A stretch of DNA of 64,000 nt from Chromobotia macracanthus (lineage: Eukaryota > Chordata > Actinopteri > Cypriniformes > Botiidae): contig JAZGTH010000067.1 in NCBI GenBank assembly GCA_036877525.1, positions 7,464,501 to 7,528,500 on the forward strand, in the 5' to 3' direction. The notes under the pieces were generated by a model. It had not been told where the DNA came from. It did no database searches and saw nothing but the letters and a program-made list of their open reading frames with translations. The position numbers and the translations under genes are program-made. Below, piece by piece: positions 17,546 to 29,797 of the stretch. Position 1 is the stretch's first letter. Each line of letters opens with the position of its first letter.

Positions 17546-19153
17546 TTTGTCTTGTTTTCTACCATTTTCACCTCAGCGTAATTGAAAACGGGAAGTTGAT
17601 GTATGATACGCGGTTACAAAAAAGTGAATCCTACATTGTACTATGGAAATACAGTTATCTGACAGGAGCTGCTGGTGCTGTTTCAATAGGTCCTATAGAA
17701 GGTGCATCAGGTGTGAAAACCATTTGAATTATGAGATGAAAATTAAAGATAAGCCAGACAAATGGGTAAATATGCAAGGATGCATTTTTAAAATGTGCAC
17801 ACTGTCCCTAATAAAAACGCCTGGGTCATTATCTAGATTCCACATTGCAGATAGAAAATAGAATTGGAATAGACTTTAAATTCAATGAGGGTGATGCTGA
17901 GTTAAATACCCATTTAGCAAGAGATGTTTCTCTGTGTTTTTACTTTCTTTAGTACCTAGCCATCCCCAAACAACAAAGTGAGCGTTACATTAACAGCATT
18001 TATTATCTTCTCTTTCTTACCATTGTACTATACTGTATGCTTCTGACTGAAAGTTTAACTTGTTCATTTGCAAGCATTGATGTTTTCAGGTTGCATTTTC
18101 TTAGTGTTTAAGGGATTGTTTTAACTTCTTGCTGTGTGAAACTCTCATATATGATGCTTTTCATGTAGTTCAGGTGTCACATCCTGTCTCATTTGCACTC
18201 TCAAACTAGGTTTCCCATGTACATGAATCAAAGTAGCAGGATGTGTGTGTTGCTCATGCTTTGTGAGATTTGTTAGCGTTGGCCTGTCTTGACTCTGTTG
18301 CCACCATCTGACTGAAGTGACCTTATGGCAGCTCAGACAGATGTCCCCTTTTGCCTTAAAGGTGTGGTTCATTTTAGAACTTACTACTAAAATACTAGTA
18401 ACTAATAACCTTGTTTTTCTTGGGGTCCTCAGAGCTCAGGTCTGTACCTTTTACTGCAGAACGCTTTGATATTTTATTTATCACTTTGAGATCAAGTACT
18501 GTGTGGAAAGCTATTCTACATGATATGCTGTAAGAATGCTTGTTTTTGAATGTTTAACAGAAAGTATAACCTGGTATCTGTCCAATGCCACAAATGGTTC
18601 AATTGATGGGTTTGGTGCATCTCAACCATTGCAGAGGACGAGCAGAAACCAGAGTTTTGGTACGTCAATCTCAGCCGTCAATCTTCAAATATTAAAAACA
18701 TCAGACTGCAGGGTTTTTATGTTTGACTGTTTCATATAAAACTGACAAGACCTGTCAGTTTTAGGGTGATATACAGCAGCTCCTAAAAGTCACAAGGGTC
18801 AACAGTTCTGATAATAATAATAATAAATCTGTCTCACGCTTAGATACTGTGTTATTTTATTATTATTTTACCCCTTGATCGTGTTGCTGAATCTTTTTTT
18901 GCACAGTACTCACAGTTGTAATAAAGACTGTGGTACATATCTGCTGATGAGAGATGCAAATTTGTGAAACTATTTATCCATCGTTAAAGGGCTACACGCA
19001 TCACCTTGTCTAATGCAAAAAGACAAGGCCAAAATATTACATTAAACTAACACCGTAAACATTGCTTGCGGGCGGATTTGTAGGCCAAAAATTAAAATCA
19101 AGTCAACAATAAATTCAACTTAAAAGAATGAGCTGCGCTTTTGAGCTCGTTTA

Positions 19154-19168
19154 CCAGCAGATGGCGCT
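19154..19168 (+). promoter_or_regulatory. Perfect CTCF-binding consensus
   Basis: CCAGCAGATGGCGCT fits every position of the core CTCF motif CCASYAGRKGGCRSY, and the flanking bases TTA before and A after also fit the extended consensus. It lies about 1.6 kb past the likely end of CTCF and 1.8 kb before the first CARMIL2-like exon, a natural place for a boundary. Occupancy cannot be seen from sequence. Confidence 0.7.
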
Positions 19169-20400
19169 ACACCAATATTTACATTGTAATCAATTGACTG
19201 ACGTCATACAGACGTCTCAATGGCGCGCGCATGTACTTCACAACAAACATCCAGTCAAGGTGGGAAACGATATAATTTGATTTATATTATATCGCAAATA
19301 CCACAGCGCAAATACCGTCGCCATCATTAAAACAAGCGGACATATTTAGAAATCAATAGCCAATACTTATAACACCACACAAACACACATTTTCAATATT
19401 ATCTTCGTACATCAATGCTTTATGCTGTCGCTGGTTTAGTGATTACATGAGATTCAGAAGGTCACATGAATGTATTTGGACACTGAAAGCAGCAAAAGAC
19501 TTAAATAATAGCCTTGCACGTAAGAAGTCATTTTAAAGATTTAAAAAATGTATAAACATGCCAAGAAATTATAATGTTAAACTTTACATTCAGAGCAGAA
19601 TGTATATTCAAAATATTGAGTAAATGCGTCGAATAAGGTATATAAAGGAGTAAGGTAACTTGCTAATAAACTTGAGCAGTGCGTTTACACTGTGTTATGA
19701 AAGTATTTAGCCTGTAAAGCATACAAATATATATATATAATTATATATAAATATATAATTTATAAACATAAAGTTTAGTAGGTTAGGGCCAGTATTAACC
19801 CAAAGTGCTATAGGGGCCTTTGTTACTTCATATTTCCTGCATGAATAACATGGTTTTGACTCCCAGTATTATACAAGTAGCTTGATGTGATTTCAAAAGC
19901 TGGCATAGTCTACACCTTTTGACTTTACTATCCACTCTCAGACGTCTTGCATTCACACTTAAATGAACATGTCTTGATTTGTGCAACAAAAGGTCAATTT
20001 ATACACAGTACAGCGCGTATCATTATATCTACTGAAATAAAAATCAGTTTCAGCGATCAGTTAATCTTTTATTTTTCATACAGATGTTAGCATTTGATAA
20101 ACCTTGATGGCTTACATCATAAGGCCTTTGCAACGTTGACTCATTTCTGCTGGGAAACCTTAACAGTTTTATCTGCCCACAAATGGAAAAAATATGACCT
20201 TTAAAGTAGTCACTATCTAATAACATGAGGCGCCGGCATGTAGGGGAGAGCAGGGATAATTGTAACACTCGATAAATGTAACATCGGTAATAACTTAATG
20301 CACAATGCACTCCTTTTAGAGGAGGCTCTGCCTCATCCAAAGTTATATATATTTTTTTGGCAACCAATATATATAGTAGTTTATGTTATATAATATATAA

Positions 20401-20401
<1 letters not shown>

Positions 20402-20441
<40 letters not shown>
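20402..20441. repeat. (AT)n microsatellite
   Basis: About 40 bases of uninterrupted AT dinucleotide, with a broader AT-rich zone from 20340. Confidence 0.95.
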
Positions 20442-20444
<3 letters not shown>

Positions 20445-20932
20445 TAAGGGTGTTAGGAATATATATTGTAGTTAATTGCACCACGTAAGTTTATTTTTTT
20501 TAAAAGCTTTAGGTTAAACATTATCAGAATAAATGAGTGACAACTACATGTGTTATCCCTGCTGTCCGCCTGTCATTCTGTGTTACAACCTTAAAGCACA
20601 ACGATTTGTATTTCTATCAACAGTGTTAGAAAAGCCTGCAAATTTACCAAAAATGGACATATCCGTGTGACTGTGTATTTGTTATTGTTAATGAAAATAA
20701 AATATTTTGTTGTCCGTTTATGTATGTTCATTGTGCATTAACCAATGTTGACGGAAGCTTTTGATTTAAAAAATGTATAAGTAAATGTTGAAATTAACAT
20801 TAGCTAAGGTTAGTACATTCTGTATAACCGTTGTTAATTATTAGTTCATGTTAACTAATATTAACAAACTGAATCTTATCATAAAATGTTACCAACAAAT
20901 CTAATATTTTCAATTCTTCAATTACTGAGCAG

Positions 20933-23900
20933 AGACCTGTCCTTTAACCAGTGGTTCACCAAGATATGCAGCAAGGACGTCAGACTGGTATGTATGGATA
21001 CTGTAGAGTTATGTGCACTTTTATTCAGTGAACAAAGTGAGCGGCTAATGGTTCATGTGTATGACTTACGACTTTATCCAGCTTGATTTAGCCAGCTACG
21101 TCAAGCTTCAGGATTCTCTTGCTCTTGGCTATAGAATGCCTAAAGGTCAGGTATGGGCCACTTGCCAAATAACAAATTGCTTCTGTTAGTCTGAAAATAA
21201 GGCATGACAACAATACAAGATACACTCAAGGACGGCTTCCATATGAGTGTGATTTATGTTTTTCATTTAGATGGAGAGATGATTTACAGAAAGGGAGAAC
21301 ATGAATTGTAAATGAGGCTGCATTCTTGAGTCAAGGACATACTGGAGTGTGAAGATGTTTCACTTTCCCCAACCCTCAGTGTGTCTCTTTCAAATGATAT
21401 CTATGTGTAATATTTCCATTCTCAACATATTAGAATGTTAGATTATATTCTGAATTATATACAATCTGATTGATTTCAGACACTGATAAAAGACCAGGAG
21501 TCAGACTTACTGCCAAATTTAACCCCTGGTTTTCCATATGCCTCCAAAAACCCGTAGAATCATGTGTTTTCTTGTCCTCTTATCCTAGAGCAGGGTCTCT
21601 ACATGGTCACCAGGTCCGGCGCTCTGGAGGAAGTTAGTCAGGAGGCCAGTGGCTGAAAATGTGAGTTTAAATGGCCAACTCCCAAGAAAAATCATTAAAA
21701 AAATCGCTTGTACATAGGGTCTTGAAAAACATTCACTATTAATTTACCCAGTTTCATATTCAATTCCCTCTGCTGTCCATATCATCAACTTACTTGTCAC
21801 TTCTCTAGAGGACAAAGGTGATGATGCATTTATTCTCTGATCTGGGATCAGGTCTTTGTTTGGACACAATTAGTCTTGTTATATAGATGTTATAAAACTA
21901 TTCAGTACCATTATCTTTGTTTCCATATGGTCAGGTGGTCAAACTGCCTCGCACCCTCAGTCAGCTGTATCTCTGTGTCTCCCTGTCTCCCACAGGTAGA
22001 TCTCACATCCTGTTACATTTATCAAGCTATATTTAGACAAACTGCTGTGTTTCATGTCTCAAAAGTAGCTTAATTTTTATATTTATATTTTTATATTTCC
22101 TGAAAAGACTGAGTTCCAGCCTCACTGTCACCATGCCAGGATGTTGTAAAGTGGTTGCCAGGGCATTGCTATGCCGTTGCTAAGGTCTTCTGAGTTGAAT
22201 GCTTTAGTAAGCCTTGGCAAGCACTACAAATAAGAGGCAGATTTTAAAACACAGTATGGATTTAAATCTGTAACTGTCTTTGGTTAAGAATTAACAAAAA
22301 TCAGTTCTTAAAAGGGTCTACTTATCTTACCCTGATTTGCAACAGCAAGTTTATAAAAATTATTTTTAATTTAAGCTGTCGGTACTATTTTCCAGAATAT
22401 GTCAGTTTGATTTGTGGTTAGTTCATGTCTGTAAACATAAAGAAGAGGATCCGGCTATTAAATCGTGTGTGGGTGCTAAAATGGAGGAGCATTTGTAGCT
22501 TGTTCTTACAGCAGTTATTTAGAATTTAAATTTGTCGTCCACATTAAAAACAACTCTGCAAATAACTTGCAAAATTTATGTTTCGAACAGAGATGGCAAT
22601 AGGGAAGCAAAGTTATGAATTGCAGCTTTAAATTAATGCAAAATAAAAAAGATACAAACCACACAGTTATATGATAATTTTTTGTATTATCAACTCTGTT
22701 ACATGGTCTTTGAAATCCACTATTGAACTCATCCTGTCTTTATCTTTCTTGCTGCTGGTCTGGACTGTCTGATTCAGGTTCTCCAAGCTGGACCTCAGCT
22801 GGACCTCTGTGGAAATCCTGGTTGCCTAGCAACAGAAGAGGCTGTGGTGAGGGTTTGTGTTTGTTTAAGGTTTATCCAAGCTATTTAACCCCATTAACTT
22901 TCTGTGAGGGACTATTAGAAGTGTTTGTTCTCATTAAATATTTGTGATTACAGAAGCCATCTCTTTGGATGGCTTCACATGGTTGCATATGTCTATCTCT
23001 TTGGTTGTATTTAGCACCAGATTGGCTTAATTGCACAAGAAATTAGTGAATAAATGTTTGAATTAAATATATCAGTGTCCTTGAGATCAAATATAGAATG
23101 TAATGCGTGATTCAGGGCACTCATAATCTTTTAAGTGCTTAAATAAATGATATTCTGCAGAATTATTTGATGCTTGTCTGTCTTACAGAGTCTCTTTAAG
23201 TTCTTGTAAGTTCTTTTATGTTGTTTCACACCTGGATCTCGGCTCCACAGACTGTCCACTTGACACAGTCACACCACTGGATTGCATTTTTAGACTCCAC
23301 AGAATTAAATAGCTTTATTTTGGTGATTGCTTAGTTTGTAATGTAAAATGAATAAGTGAATCAAATGGAAGTTAACCTCTGACAAATACAATAATCATCC
23401 AGATTTAATCCAGTTAAACTGAGTAAACGGAATTGATTTTGCATCAGTATGAAACAATTTAATGTAAAGTAATTTCATGTAAGTAAAGTCAGTTAAACTA
23501 ATCTGAGTTAGACATAAACAAACCTAAATTAGTTGAACAATTGACTTTAACACAAAGCAACTTTGTTTAGTCCACCAATAGTATGAAACTATATACAGAT
23601 GTAGTTGCAATAAGTAGCAGTAGTAACTAATTGTAATTGTTGTTATAAGAGTGATTTCTGTGTATGTCTGTTACTGTCTAGCTGTTTGTATCTCTTTCTG
23701 TGGGCTGTTGCACTACTCTGAGCTACTTTAGCCACACCAGGAACACGTTTTCTTATAGGTGAGCCACGGAAAGTGAAGGTACCAGAAATTCTATGCATCT
23801 ACATACAGACGGCATGTACTGATCTCTGTGGTTGTTGTAGGAAAGTGTGAGAAGTCAAACGCAGTGTGAGAGATTTCTGTAGTAAGAGCACTATGTTGAA

Positions 23901-24625
23901 TTATGTGGGACTGGCCGGAACCAAACTACCTCCAAATGCCCTCAGGTATGAGCTTTTGTGCCTATGTGCATGTAAAGATATGTGCTGTAATCGTAAATGC
24001 ATCTTCTGTGGCAGGAGTTGATTTGACATTAAGCATCTGTTGACTTATGGTCTTTAGTCTAAGAAGATTGTTATTACAGGGTCTGGCCATCAACACACAT
24101 TTGTCTGAGCTGGCTTGACATCAGCTGTTGTAAGGTACACACACACACACACCTACACACTCTCAATCACAAACACTCAATTACACAAACACACATTAAA
24201 GCCTAACATTATATGTATACCTCACATAAACCTTTTGACAGTTTATGTATGAAATAGTAAATGTTTTAGTTTATTATTTACTAATTTATGTAGCTGTAGA
24301 ATGTTTCAGGTGTGCTATTAGTGTGGAGACATTTGATCCCCACAATGACAGACAAACAAGACTGCACACTTGTGTAACTGTTTGTTTATCATGTGTGTGT
24401 GACTGTGTAGCTGAGGTCGGCTGGAGCTCAGGTGATTCAGGAACACATCTGTGAGGCCAAGGCCATCTGCAGTCTGGGTCTGTCTGGCAACGGTGCCGTC
24501 TCTTATTTTATTCGTTTTCATTCTCGCTGCCATCCTCCATCATTGTGTCCTTTCATATCTTCCTCTTTCTTCCTGTCAGATCTGTTATATTGCTGTCATT
24601 CTCAAAGAGAGCTGCTCTCTCTTAA

Positions 24626-24667
<42 letters not shown>

Positions 24668-27292
24668 TTTCAGCAGTAATAGAGGGCTATTAATAGAGGG
24701 CTAATAGAGGGTCTCACCTCACATCAGGTTCTAAATCTCTAATTGACACACTGGAGCAGAGAGAGTTGAAGAGATAGAATTAATCTGACTTTGTGTCTGT
24801 TTGTGTCTCTTTTCATAGGATATGCTGGTTATATTACGGTCATGTGCTACTGTACAATGAAACTCACATTAACACTGATGTTATTTTTTCCGTTTTAGGA
24901 TTTAGTAGTGCTTTTTAGACAGCTTTATCAAACAAGTGTCTTAATTTTTCCAAGACAGTCAGTTTCCTAATATTCAGTTAATTAGGTTTACAGCACATGA
25001 ATGGATGTAGCAGTTTATATATAAACTAGATTTTTGCCTGCACTTGCAAAACTCTCACCACTGTGTGGGAAATGACCTGCAACTCACCTATCATTTGCTA
25101 ATCTCTTGCTAAAGTCTTCTGAGTGGGTTGCTATGGTGTTGCTAAGCAGTTGCTTAGATGTTTGACACCCCAGAGTCGAAAACAGCCAACATTCAAGTGT
25201 CTATATGTTCTGATGCCTAGATAAATAATGTTTGTGGCCCATTTTAATACAAGTCTATGGGAATAACTCTTAAGTTATTGTGGGCTCTCTGGATCTGTGG
25301 GCCCTAAATATACTAACATCTTTCACCATGTTAGCGACGGTCCTGTTGCTTTTTAAGAAGAGGAAAAAATAATGAACTCAAGGAGTAGAGAAAACAGAGA
25401 AATCAGGTTATGTTATTTTTATAGTATAGGAGGAGACAACACAAACACAAGCATTGTTCTCTCTGCAACATGAGGAGATAATCCACTATACGTACTGCTG
25501 CAGACCTGTCATTTCTGTGTGAACACATACACACACGAGAGAGAGAAACCAGTGTCAGTATGAAATAAATAAGAGGTGACAACATACATGACTGGCTCCT
25601 CTGAAGACAAGGTCTTTCTGTCCCCAAAGGCTTTTGACACCTTCTGTAGAAGTCACCATTGGAACTACTATAACTAGTACAACTACAGCTGCTAGAACCA
25701 GTATATATACTAGATACCTTGATAAATAAGAAAATATAGAAATTAAAGTAAGAGGGTACAATAAAGGAAATTCTGAATGTAATTATGAATGACTTACAGT
25801 TGTCTCTCTCTTGCAGGCTTTGAAAGTAATATGGTGACTCTGATTCTGTCCATTGGTCGCAGTCACTCTGTTCGACAATTGTCAATTAGACACAAGTTTG
25901 CCATGAAGTCAAGGTGAACATGGATTCTTTACATTGTTTAGATGTATGTTTAAAGGTGATGTGTGCCATTTTCAGGGTTAAATTACTTTATCTCACCCAA
26001 CTTAATATGCAGATGCAAAAAAAACCTCTGTATAATCCCCTGATGTAGTATGAACAAACATTGCCAGTAAAATGTTGCTCTGTTTGTTTGCACATCACAT
26101 ACCAACACAGCAACATTGGCTTAACCAATGGCGTGAGTCTGGGGACGGGGCTATTTTCAACTTCTAAATGGTTTTGTGCTTTGTCTAGTGCCACAGAAAT
26201 GACACAATTTACTTGTAAGACCTTTAATTCCTTTTTTAATTCATTTTCTTTCTTAGTTAATCAAATTTCCATCTACTTTTAACGATTATCAATCCATCCA
26301 TATTACACACTCCACTCCTTAGTTTCTTTTTCATCTTCATCTTCTCACTTATATTCCTGAGGCATGTTTTAAACGCCTTTTCTTTCTCTCAGCTCTTACC
26401 GATGTATTACACTGCCTGGTAAAGCTGATTCAGGAGGAGGAGTGTGTGAGTACATCATTTGTAATAATCAGAAACACACACACACCCACACAGACTTCCT
26501 ATGATTCTATTAGCATCATGTCTTAGTCACAGCTCAAAACAGGCCCTCGCAAAGGGTAGCTGTATTACTGCAAAAAAGAATCTTCCTATTTCTCAAAATC
26601 AGAATTTTCCACCTACAGAAAACAGATCTCCTATAAAACAAAGAGCGGAAATAACTGCTGTTTAAGGCCTGCAGAATAACACTGCAGAGGTTAGTGTGTG
26701 TGCTTCTTTTAAAGTGTGTTTGCTTGAGTGTGGGTCTGTTATGCTGGAACCAATAAAGAGAGGAAGTCCACAGAGACGGCCCCCCTTTCCTCCCTCCAGC
26801 ACGCCTGGAGTTTTAATTACCCAGAATCCCGCTCTATCAAAACAGGCCCCGGCTCAGTAATTACACAAGCAGCTCCGACAGGACTCATTAAAATACACTC
26901 TCAACTTTATGTAACTTCATCCACATTGGTCTTTACGCTCACTGAAGGTCAGTGCTGGCCTCTTGTGACCCAACCTGCTATTCACTTAATACTGTTTCTA
27001 AAGCTAGTGGGACTCATTGCCTAACCATGTTCAAGAAAGTAATTTGTACATCAACAGAACACTTGTTTGGGACAGAAACAGTGACTGCTGGAGGGTTTAT
27101 GGATGTGGCCAGTGCCATGGAAAAGTACCACCAAACTATGTAATTTACTTTCTGCAATAAAAAGTGTGTATTGTCTGTTTATGTCCGTGTTCAAACAGGA
27201 ACACAGCATTACAGAACATGCCGATTCCAGTGAGTGATGTTTTAGAAGCAGCATCGAAACAGCCCAGAGAAAACAGAAGAGGCTACAGAAAG
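20933..27292 (+). pseudogene. carmil2: Decaying leucine-rich-repeat half of CARMIL2
   Basis: Exon-like pieces in the correct order match the CARMIL2 LRR domain. They are 20933-20987 (DLSFNQWFTKICSKDVRL), 21590-21659 (LYMVTRSGALEE), about 22780-22845 (LDLCGNPGCLATEEA), about 23189-23310 (LDLGSTDCPLDT), 23841-23945 (LNYVGLAGTKLPPNALR), 24058-24134 (GLAINTHLSEL), 24411-24492 (LRSAGAQVIQEHICEAKAI), 25817-25913 (FESNMVTLILSIGRSHSVR), 26393-26445 (ALTDVLHCLVKLIQEEEC) and 27199-27292 (NTALQNMPIPVSDVLEA). Lesions: in-frame stops at 21654, 23207 and 23848; a 2-base loss near 24113; an out-of-frame junction 25913/26393; a 1-base gain near 27266. The LRR exon(s) expected between 26445 and 27199, and the PH exons, are not recognisable. 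In intact CARMIL2 this half binds membranes and CD28. Call: eroded exons upstream of a preserved 3' half. Confidence 0.75.
24621..24670. repeat. (CT)n microsatellite
   Basis: Near-pure CT dinucleotide tract with one GT interruption, in an intron between two decayed CARMIL2 LRR exons. Confidence 0.9.
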
Positions 27293-27597
27293 TAAGTTTC
27301 AAATGGCAGTACTTTTGTCCAGATGATGATATGTAGTAGACTCTTTTGTATGTGTGTGTGTGTGTGTGTTTACTTAATCATATATTGGAAACAAATTTGT
27401 ATCCAGAAGTCAGCAAAACCTAAACAATCAGAGCAAACCCTCTTTTTGGGGACGTCCTCATTTGTAAAAAGAAAACCACACTATTAAATCGTAGTAAATA
27501 AAGTTTTTTAAAATTGCAAAAATGCATCAAATGTTCTGTTAGGGTTAGAATGTGGGTTAGGGTTAGGTTATAGTGTTTATAACTAGCTGTCTTAAAG

Positions 27598-27705
27598 GGC
27601 ATTCAGCATATGCATTATTTATCAATATGTGTGTTCCCTGGCAATCGAACCCACAGCCTTTGTGCTGCAAATAAAATACTCTTCCAATTGAGCTACAGGA
27701 ACATA
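27598..27705 (-). mobile_element. tRNA-derived SINE, reverse orientation
   Basis: On the minus strand it opens with the A-box-like TGTAGCTCAATTGG, continues through a B box (GGGTTCGATTGCC), and ends near AAATAATGCATATGCTGAATG. The same tRNA-like head and tail occur at 5654, 33305, 50195 and 56334. It lies in an intron among the decayed CARMIL2 exons. Confidence 0.8.
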
Positions 27706-28180
27706 ACTCTACATGATCTACGTGATAACTTGCAACAGATTTACAATGTGAATGTTTCATAAATGTATTTTTGTTTTTATGTTGCCATGACAATATAATG
27801 ATGTTCTAAAGGAAGTGAATATTGTGGTGATCTTTGACATTTTTTCTTCCCCCCTGAATGATTTGCCAGGCTTTAAGAATTGCGGAGAGAGCCCTCTAGT
27901 GGTGACAAGCTGAAACATTCTGAATGACACCGCTAAAGCTCTGCTAAAACTACTTTCTTTTTAACCTTCCTTTAAATGTATACTTTTGCTTACAAAATAA
28001 ACTAATTATGAGAGATACATTCGCGTTTAAATACTAATTTCTACAATAACATTGGTAACTGAAAATGTTCGACAACAAGCTGCCTCCACAGTTATAGATT
28101 CGGCCCAAGACCAACTAAGTCCAAGACGTCTGTCAAAGCTGCATAAATATACTTGAGTGCACCTTTTCCCACTCCATGCT

Positions 28181-28181
<1 letters not shown>

Positions 28182-28217
<36 letters not shown>
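28182..28217. repeat. (CT)n microsatellite
   Basis: About 36 bases of CT repeat with TTT interruptions at each end. Confidence 0.9.
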
Positions 28218-28224
<7 letters not shown>

Positions 28225-28828
28225 ATCAGTAAACTGAAACTATCTGTCAGCTTCTCTCTAGTGGAGTATAATTGATAAAGTTCTTCAGGACCTTTGCTGT
28301 GGTTCAGGAAAAACTAGCGAGTGGTTGCATTTTTGAATGCATATATTAAGCACATGAGGATTGTGTGATATGTAACATACATCTCGCTTGCTTTCAGGAC
28401 AAGCACATGAGGGAGTTTTCTCAGTCCACCAATCTCAAGACCAATGTTCCTTAGCTCAGAGTGATGGAGCATGAGTTTCCTACAGATGATGTGAGACCAG
28501 AGCTGCACTGCTTAATTCTGCATCAATCTGCTTCAATACATACTTTTGATTCTTTCCATTCTTTTTCACTTTGCACACAACAATCAGTTAATTATGAATC
28601 AAAGCAATAAGCCACACAAGACCATTTGTTCAGAAACGGAATCAGACAAATCAATGTAACTAACAAGCTTGTGTGGCAACATCACATACAATAAATTATG
28701 CCAATGGGTAATTGTTGTTAATAATAGTAATTAGAATAAACATTTTTTCTGCCAAATAATAAACGTTCATTTTCCTGTAGGCTTTTAACGGTTGCTGAGC
28801 AACATAGTATCTAAGTGCTTTAATATGC

Positions 28829-29040
28829 AGTGGTATCCAAATGTTGGAAACCACTTAGTGAAAATGGTTTTCTTTTTTTCTGAAAATTTAATACAGTTTT
28901 TGTCCATTGCAAATTATACTATCAGATTGAGTGACAAGTTGAACATGACAAATTGTCACATTTGATTAGTCTTTAAAAGACATTCTTAGAAACAGTCCTC
29001 AGTTTATTAACTTTTCACTGTTTTTTTTTTTTTTTTTGAG
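28829..29040. mobile_element. Probable Tc1/mariner-type MITE fragment
   Basis: It opens with CAGTGGTATCCAAATGTTGG, resembling the CAGTGGCCCC terminus of the element at 43738. It runs through AT-rich sequence to a poly-T run at about 29022-29037. No matching right end is clear, so it looks truncated. Confidence 0.4.
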
Positions 29041-29320
29041 GTCACAAACCTTTATGTTCACATTTGTGTTTAGAGTTATTCAGGATTTAAAACTTTGTGA
29101 AATGCAGCCCTAGTCGTGTGGATGTCAAAAGAAGAACAGTCTTTTACATTTGATGTATATTTTAACAGATGCTTTCCTACCAAAGCAGTTCATAGTTTCT
29201 TTTCATGCTTCAGGAAATTAGCTCTGCATATCCTGTTTCAGTTCTAAGATATGAGTTTGTGTTTATTCAGGTACAGCTGTGCATTAAGATCTAACATTTC
29301 TTCTCTCTGCATGTCTTCAG

Positions 29321-29387
29321 TATGTCCCAGTCATCTGCAGAGGCAGCTTCTACTCGCACAGCATTCAGCCCGCCCTGTCCATCAAAA
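29321..29387 (+). pseudogene. Possible remnant exon of the CARMIL2 helical region
   Basis: A 67-base piece with a good acceptor (GTCTTCAG) and donor (GTAGGT). One frame reads SHSIQPALSIK, which may correspond to the stretch after the LRR domain where CARMIL1 has SSPIQETLESM. The match is short and from memory. If right, it is the only trace of the dimerisation/helical region between 27293 and 30969, which otherwise shows no recognisable exon. Confidence 0.3.
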
Positions 29388-29719
29388 GTAGGTCCTTTGT
29401 GTCATGACAATGAGGAGAGATTTTCTTTCTCTTTCTGTCTGCCAAATGCCCCACCTCTGCTTTTGCACCCCTAAATCAAATTTGATTGGATATAGCTTAC
29501 ACGGTTGACATAGCTGCTTGTTATCAGAAAGATGATTGGTTGTGACAAACCCTTTGCACCAGACAACACAGCTGTTGAGGTCAGAGGTCATGAGGTTCAG
29601 GTCTGTGTAATTATGCAGTCATTAGTGATGTCAGAACAGCTAAGTCAGAGCGTTGTCCATGCTCTTCTCTGAGCTAAATCCAGAATGTTCAAACAATACA
29701 CCCACTTTCCTTCATCATT

Positions 29720-29797
29720 CAAACAAACGTTTAATGTTTTTGTTATGTAATAGAAATAGTAGAGAAACGTTCTTACAACCTAAAATTGTAAGCTGGG
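29720..29797 (+). mobile_element. Partial MITE, AGCTAACA family
   Basis: Right-end fragment of the palindromic family also at 886, 3232, 7000, 39648 and 42437. It shares the terminal CTTACAACCTAAAATTG and the end GCTGGG; the left end is missing. Confidence 0.7.

Larger units (their letters stand above)
17546..20932. other. CTCF-CARMIL2 intergenic region
   Basis: AT-rich sequence with no convincing exon on either strand. It holds a short (AAT)n run near 18813-18826, a perfect CTCF consensus at 19154-19168 in a small CpG-richer patch (about 19060-19320), and an AT microsatellite near 20402. The N-terminal PH-domain exons expected for a full CARMIL2 gene were looked for here and not recognised. 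Confidence 0.55.
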
